In this document: one piece after another, positions 5,783-9,531 of the stretch
How positions within the stretch are numbered: position 1 is the first letter of the stretch
How the letters are laid out: the number at the start of each line of letters is the position of its first letter
NCBI GenBank assembly: GCA_902761265.1
Contig: CACWJV010000067.1
Coordinates: 1 to 9,531 of the forward strand
Direction of reading: 5' to 3'
Length of the DNA stretch: 9,531 nt
DNA from: Oscillospiraceae bacterium
Lineage (GTDB): Bacteria; Bacillota; Clostridia; Oscillospirales; Acutalibacteraceae
Position numbers and translations under genes: made by a program
Notes under the pieces: model-generated
Told to the model about the DNA's origin: nothing
Database searches by the model: none
Seen by the model: only the letters and a program-made list of their open reading frames with translations

Positions 5783-7348
5783 GTGAACAAGACACCCGCC
5801 ATCGAGCTTCGCCATATCACGAAGCGGTTCGGTCAGATTGTGGCCAACAAGAACGTCTCGCTCACCGTCTATAACCACGAGATCCTTTCGATCCTCGGAG
5901 AAAACGGCAGCGGCAAGACCACGCTGATGAACATGATCTCCGGCATCTATCACCCGGACGAGGGCGATATCATGATCGAAGGCAAACCGGCGTCGATCCA
6001 TTCGCCCAGAGACGCCTATCGCTATAAAATCGGTATGATCCACCAGCACTTCAAGCTTGTGGACGTGTTTTCCGCTGCGGAAAACATTGTGCTCGGCATC
6101 GAAGAGGGCAAATACGACCTCAAGGCCGCCACAAAGGTGATCCGCGAAACGTGTGACAAATACGGGTTTGAAATCGACCTTTCTAAAAAAATCTACCAAA
6201 TGTCCGTGTCGGAAAAGCAGACGGTCGAAATCGTCAAAACGCTCTACCGCGGCGCCGACATTTTGATCCTCGACGAGCCCACCGCGGTGCTGACCCCGCA
6301 GGAGATCCGCAAGCTGTTTGCCGTTTTGCGCCGGATGCGCGACGACGGCAAGGCGATCATCATCATCACCCACAAGCTGGGCGAGGTGCTCGAAATCTCC
6401 GACCGCGTCTCCGTGTTGCGCAAAGGCGAATACATCGGCACCATCGACACCAAGGACGCCAACGAAAGCATCCTGACGGAAATGATGGTCGGCCAGAAGA
6501 TCAGCCTCAATATCGAGCGCACCGAACCGAAAAATGTGGAAAAGCGGTTGGTGCTCACCAACGTATCGGTCAACAGCGTCGACGGCCGTGCGATTCTCAA
6601 AAACGTCAACTTCACCGCCTATGCGGGCGAAATCCTCGGCATCGCCGGCATCTCCGGCAGCGGCCAGAAGGAATTGCTCGAATCCATCGCGGGCTTGCAG
6701 CAGCTCAAAAGCGGCAGCATCATCTATCACAACCCGGCTACCGGGCAGGAGGAGGATTTGCGCGACAAATCGCCGCTGCAGATCAAAAACCTCGGCGTGC
6801 GTCTGTCCTTCGTCCCCGAAGACCGCCTCGGCATGGGACTTGTCGGCTCGATGAGCATCATCGACAATATGATGCTGCGGTCCTACCGTGAGGGTAAAAG
6901 TGCCTTTGTGCGCCGCAAGGAGCCGCACGATCTGGCCGACCGGATCATCGAAGATCTCCAGGTTGTCACCCCCGACGCCCAAACCCCGGTGCGCAAGCTG
7001 TCCGGCGGCAATGTGCAAAAGGTGCTCGTCGGCCGCGAAATCGCCGCGTCGCCCACCGTGCTGATGGTGGCGTATCCGGTGCGCGGACTCGATATCAATT
7101 CGTCCTATCTGATCTACAACCTGCTCACCGAACAAAAGGAAAACGGTGTGGCCGTCGTCTTTGTGGGCGAAGACCTCGACGTGCTCACCGAACTGTGCGA
7201 CCGGATCCTCGTCATCTCCGGCGGCCGCATCACCGGTATTGTGGACGGCCGCAGCACATCAAAGGAAGAAATCGGCTTGTTGATGACCAAGGCCGGCCGC
7301 CACCACAACGAAGAAGGCAAGGAGGGTAACGATGAAGAAACCGTCTGA
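5783..7348 (+). CDS. Nucleoside ABC importer, two-domain ATPase (NupA/YufO type)
   Basis: This 521-residue cytoplasmic ATPase with two fused nucleotide-binding domains, of the CUT2/RbsA-like class, energises nucleoside uptake through the two permeases that follow. Domain 1 has Walker A GENGSGKT (39-46), a divergent signature around MSVSEKQ, and Walker B ILILDE with D164/E165 followed by PTAVLTPQE. Domain 2 has a degenerate Walker A, GISGSGQK (289-296), lacking the GKT core. Its signature is good (LSGGNVQK from 406), and the Walker B region is modified to VLMVAYPVRGLD, without the usual catalytic Glu. Loss of catalytic residues in the second domain is normal for this family. The last 17 nt overlap the first permease gene. 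The GTG start is chosen from its ribosome binding site. The C-terminal tail after about 505 is charged and variable. Confidence 0.92.
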   Translation: MNKTPAIELRHITKRFGQIVANKNVSLTVYNHEILSILGENGSGKTTLMNMISGIYHPDEGDIMIEGKPASIHSPRDAYRYKIGMIHQHFKLVDVFSAAENIVLGIEEGKYDLKAATKVIRETCDKYGFEIDLSKKIYQMSVSEKQTVEIVKTLYRGADILILDEPTAVLTPQEIRKLFAVLRRMRDDGKAIIIITHKLGEVLEISDRVSVLRKGEYIGTIDTKDANESILTEMMVGQKISLNIERTEPKNVEKRLVLTNVSVNSVDGRAILKNVNFTAYAGEILGIAGISGSGQKELLESIAGLQQLKSGSIIYHNPATGQEEDLRDKSPLQIKNLGVRLSFVPEDRLGMGLVGSMSIIDNMMLRSYREGKSAFVRRKEPHDLADRIIEDLQVVTPDAQTPVRKLSGGNVQKVLVGREIAASPTVLMVAYPVRGLDINSSYLIYNLLTEQKENGVAVVFVGEDLDVLTELCDRILVISGGRITGIVDGRSTSKEEIGLLMTKAGRHHNEEGKEGNDEETV

Positions 7349-8447
7349 AAAAGCTGTGCATGAACAGCTCGTGCAGATCTCCAAGCGCGCAAACCTGCCC
7401 GCCTGGCAGTCGTGGCTGATCCGCATCCTCGCCGTTTTGGCGTCGCTGGTCGTCTGCGCCGTCATCATCGTGCTGTTTACCGGCGACAACCCGTTCGCCA
7501 TCTATGCCACCATGTTTAAAGGCGCGGTCGGTACCAGCCGCCGCATCTGGAGCTTGCTGCAGGGCGTGGCTATGCTGCTTTGCGTATCGCTGGCTGTGAC
7601 TCCGGCGTTTAAAATGCGATTTTGGAACATCGGCGCCGAAGGCCAGGTGCTGATGGGCGGCCTTGCCACAGCGAGCTGCATGATATTGTTCGGCAACTCC
7701 ATGCCCCCGGCGCTGCTGCTTTTGCTCGTCATCGCCGCTTCCATCGTGGCCGGCGCCATCTGGGCCGTGATCCCCGCCATTTTCAAAGCGATCTGGAACA
7801 CCAACGAAACGCTGTTCACGCTGATGATGAACTACATCGCGATGCAGATCGTGTCCTATTTCACCTATATCTGGTCGGTGCCCAAGGGCTCGGGCAAGAT
7901 CGGCGTGATCAACGCCGCCTCTCAGGCCGGCTGGCTGCCGACGATCGGCAAATACAATTATCTGCTCAACATCCTCATCGTCGCCGCGCTGACGATCGGT
8001 ATTTATATCTATCTGCGCTACAGCAAGCACGGCTATGAGATCGCCGTGGTCGGCGAAAGCGAAAACACCGCAAAATATATCGGCATCAACGTCAAAAAGG
8101 TCATCATCCGCACGATGATCCTGTCCGGCGCGCTGTGCGGTGTGGCAGGGCTGCTGCTCGTTGCCGGTACAGACCACACCATCACCCGCGACACGGCCGG
8201 CGGCCGCGGCTTTACGGCGATCATGGTGTCGTGGCTGGCAAAGTTCAATCCGCTGTATATGGTCGTGACCGCGTTTCTGCTGGTGTTTATGCAAAAGGGC
8301 GCCACGGAGATTTCCACGGTCTTCGGACTCAACGATTCGTTCTCCGATATCATCACCGGCATCATCATCTTCTTTATCATCGGCAGCGAGTTCTTTATCA
8401 ACTACACGTTGAAATTCCGTTCCAGGAAAGGAGCTGAGGCAAAATGA
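7332..8447 (+). CDS. Nucleoside ABC importer permease 1 (NupB/YufP type)
   Basis: This 371-residue integral membrane protein of the BPD_transp_2 family is one of the two channel subunits of the nucleoside importer. A cytoplasmic basic N-terminus precedes a first membrane helix at about 28-50. The family signature FWNIGAEGQVLMGG lies at 97-110 and TNETLFTLMMNYIA at 157-170. The cytoplasmic coupling segment VGESENTAKYIGI (240-252) is the likely contact with the ATPase. Helices follow at about 258-280, 309-320 and 340-356. AGGAGGG-type sequence (7319-7326) inside the end of the ATPase gene gives a strong ribosome binding site, and the two genes overlap by 17 nt in different frames. It overlaps the second permease gene by 4 nt. 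Close coupling fits a fixed-ratio membrane complex. Confidence 0.93.
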   Translation: MKKPSEKAVHEQLVQISKRANLPAWQSWLIRILAVLASLVVCAVIIVLFTGDNPFAIYATMFKGAVGTSRRIWSLLQGVAMLLCVSLAVTPAFKMRFWNIGAEGQVLMGGLATASCMILFGNSMPPALLLLLVIAASIVAGAIWAVIPAIFKAIWNTNETLFTLMMNYIAMQIVSYFTYIWSVPKGSGKIGVINAASQAGWLPTIGKYNYLLNILIVAALTIGIYIYLRYSKHGYEIAVVGESENTAKYIGINVKKVIIRTMILSGALCGVAGLLLVAGTDHTITRDTAGGRGFTAIMVSWLAKFNPLYMVVTAFLLVFMQKGATEISTVFGLNDSFSDIITGIIIFFIIGSEFFINYTLKFRSRKGAEAK

Positions 8448-9439
8448 TTACTTCGTTTATTCATCGCGCCGTCATGCAGGGCATTCCGCTTCTGTACGGC
8501 TCCACCGGCGAAATCCTCACCGAAAAAAGCGGCAACCTCAACCTCGGTATCCCGGGCATCATGTATGTCGGCGGCATCTCCGGCGTCATCGGGTCGTTCC
8601 TGTATGAAAACTCGCTCCCGGACCGCAGCGCCGTCAACCCGTTTTTGATCCTCGCGATCCCGCTTTGCTGCTGTCTGCTTGGCTCGCTGATTATGGGTCT
8701 GATCTATTCGTTTTTGACGACGACCCTGCGTGCCAACCAAAACGTGACCGGTCTTGCGCTGACCACGTTCGGCATCGGCTTCGGCAACTTCTTCGGCGGT
8801 TCGCTGATCACCCTCGTCGACACCGACGTGCCGTCGATTACGCTGAGCCTGACAAGCCAGTATTTTTCCAAAACGCTGCCATTTGCCAACCGGCTCGGCT
8901 GGTTCGGCGAAGTCTTCTTGTCCTACAGCTTCCTTGCGTATTTCGCAATTTTGACGGCGATCGTCGTTTCCATCGTGCTCAAACGCACCCGCGTGGGACT
9001 CAATCTGCGCGCTGTGGGTGAAAGCCCGGCAACGGCGGACGCAGCCGGCATCAGCGTTTCCAAAAACAAATATTTCGCCACCTGCATCGGCTCGATGATC
9101 GCAGGTCTCGGCGGTCTGTATTACGTGATGGACTACGCCAGCGGCGTGTGGTCCAACGACGCGTTCGGCGACCGCGGCTGGCTGGCCATTGCGCTGGTTA
9201 TCTTCACCGTGTGGCAGCCCAACATCGGCATCCTCGGCTCCATCCTGTTCGGCGGATTGTACATCGTGCACAACTACATGAACAACATCATCGCCATGAA
9301 CATGAGCACACAGGAGCTGATCAAGATGGCGCCTTATGTCGTCACGGTCATCGTGCTGATCGTAATCAGCATGCGCAAAAAGCGCGAAACCCAGCCGCCC
9401 GCGAGCCTCGGTCTTGCCTATTTCCGCGAAGACCGCTGA
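8444..9439 (+). CDS. Nucleoside ABC importer permease 2 (NupC/YufQ type)
   Basis: This 331-residue integral membrane protein of the BPD_transp_2 family is the second channel subunit. Near the N-terminus it carries the hallmark GEILTEKSGNLNLGIPGIM (22-40), the counterpart of GEVLTERAGVLNLGIEGMM-like sequences in relatives. Hydrophobic helices follow at about 66-90, 103-120 and 160-179. The coupling segment VGESPATADAAGISV is at 191-205. The later GDRGWLAIALVIFTVWQP (242-259) and ILGSILFGGLY (263-273) are also family-typical. The ATG overlaps the previous stop as ATGA, with AAAGGAG (8427-8433) upstream. The C-terminus from 310 is basic and proline-containing, as expected for a cytoplasmic tail. 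No terminator is seen in the 92 nt after its stop, so the transcript may run on. Confidence 0.93.
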   Translation: MITSFIHRAVMQGIPLLYGSTGEILTEKSGNLNLGIPGIMYVGGISGVIGSFLYENSLPDRSAVNPFLILAIPLCCCLLGSLIMGLIYSFLTTTLRANQNVTGLALTTFGIGFGNFFGGSLITLVDTDVPSITLSLTSQYFSKTLPFANRLGWFGEVFLSYSFLAYFAILTAIVVSIVLKRTRVGLNLRAVGESPATADAAGISVSKNKYFATCIGSMIAGLGGLYYVMDYASGVWSNDAFGDRGWLAIALVIFTVWQPNIGILGSILFGGLYIVHNYMNNIIAMNMSTQELIKMAPYVVTVIVLIVISMRKKRETQPPASLGLAYFREDR

Positions 9440-9496
9440 GTCAGAAAAAACCAAAAGCCGCCCCTGCCGGAAAAGCTTGCGAGGAATGAAGAAGGC

Positions 9497-9531
9497 GTGC
9501 CGGTGCTAAGGGTGTACCAGGTGGACGAGGA
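9497..9531 (+). CDS. Possible start of the next gene (partial, start uncertain)
   Basis: After the permease stop the same frame is open to the window edge and reads, from GTG 9497, VPVLRVYQVDE. A GAGGA (9481-9485) lies 11 nt before this GTG. The composition looks coding, and the strand-like PVLRVY with acidic turn recalls the opening of SpoIID/LytB-like domains, but eleven residues cannot settle this. The codons between 9440 and 9496 also read plausibly (KLARNEEG), so an earlier non-ATG start is possible. The one ATG nearby, at 9486, opens a frame of only seven codons. Confidence 0.35.
   Translation, partial: MPVLRVYQVDE

Noticed and set aside
5642..7135. Long minus-strand open frame opposite the nucleoside importer ATPase
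   Set aside because: Same antisense artefact: His/Asp/Val-rich low-information translation over a gene with clear Walker and signature motifs.
8402..9454. Long minus-strand open frame opposite the second permease
   Set aside because: Translation is rich in His, Asp, Gln and Arg with no recognisable domain, and the plus strand encodes a clear permease.

Overview
The window looks like chromosomal DNA of a fairly GC-rich Firmicute, most likely an uncultured-type gut clostridium of the Oscillospirales/Ruminococcaceae kind. The grounds are strong AGGAGG-like ribosome binding sites, sigma-A type promoters, a typical low-GC-Gram-positive set of protein families (BMP lipoprotein, Xpt, heterodimeric ABC exporter), and GC-rich third codon positions. 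The taxonomic placement is inference from style, not from a marker gene. No mobile element, phage gene, CRISPR array, tRNA or rRNA was seen.

Layout. (1) 1-2285: the tail of one ABC exporter half-transporter and, overlapping it by 4 nt, a complete second one. Together they form a heterodimeric exporter with one apparently degenerate ATP site. A heptamer repeat and a hairpin, likely a bidirectional terminator, close this block (2292-2357). (2) 2372-3692: a divergent pair. A metallo-beta-lactamase-fold hydrolase lies on the minus strand and a small SLOG/DUF2493 nucleotide-binding-type protein on the plus strand, with 79 nt between their start codons. (3) 3766-9439: a purine-salvage and nucleoside-uptake cluster. 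It holds a sigma-A type promoter, xpt (xanthine phosphoribosyltransferase), a BMP-family nucleoside-binding lipoprotein, then two stem-loops, then a two-domain ATPase and two permeases of the NupABC (YufOPQ) type. (4) 9440-9531: probably the beginning of the next gene on the plus strand, cut by the window edge.

How region 3 works together. The lipoprotein captures nucleosides outside the membrane, and the NupA-type ATPase drives the two-permease channel. After intracellular phosphorolysis by enzymes not in this window, Xpt can convert xanthine with PRPP to XMP. The stem-loops between the lipoprotein gene and the ATPase gene suggest that the binding protein is made in excess over the membrane complex. 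The short xpt leader has no room for the purine riboswitch often found before xpt in Firmicutes.

Nothing here is clearly a new biological system. The points most worth a second look are the double stem-loop at 5662-5748, the repeat-bearing N-terminal extension of the exporter, the SLOG/MBL divergent pair, and the missing purine riboswitch.
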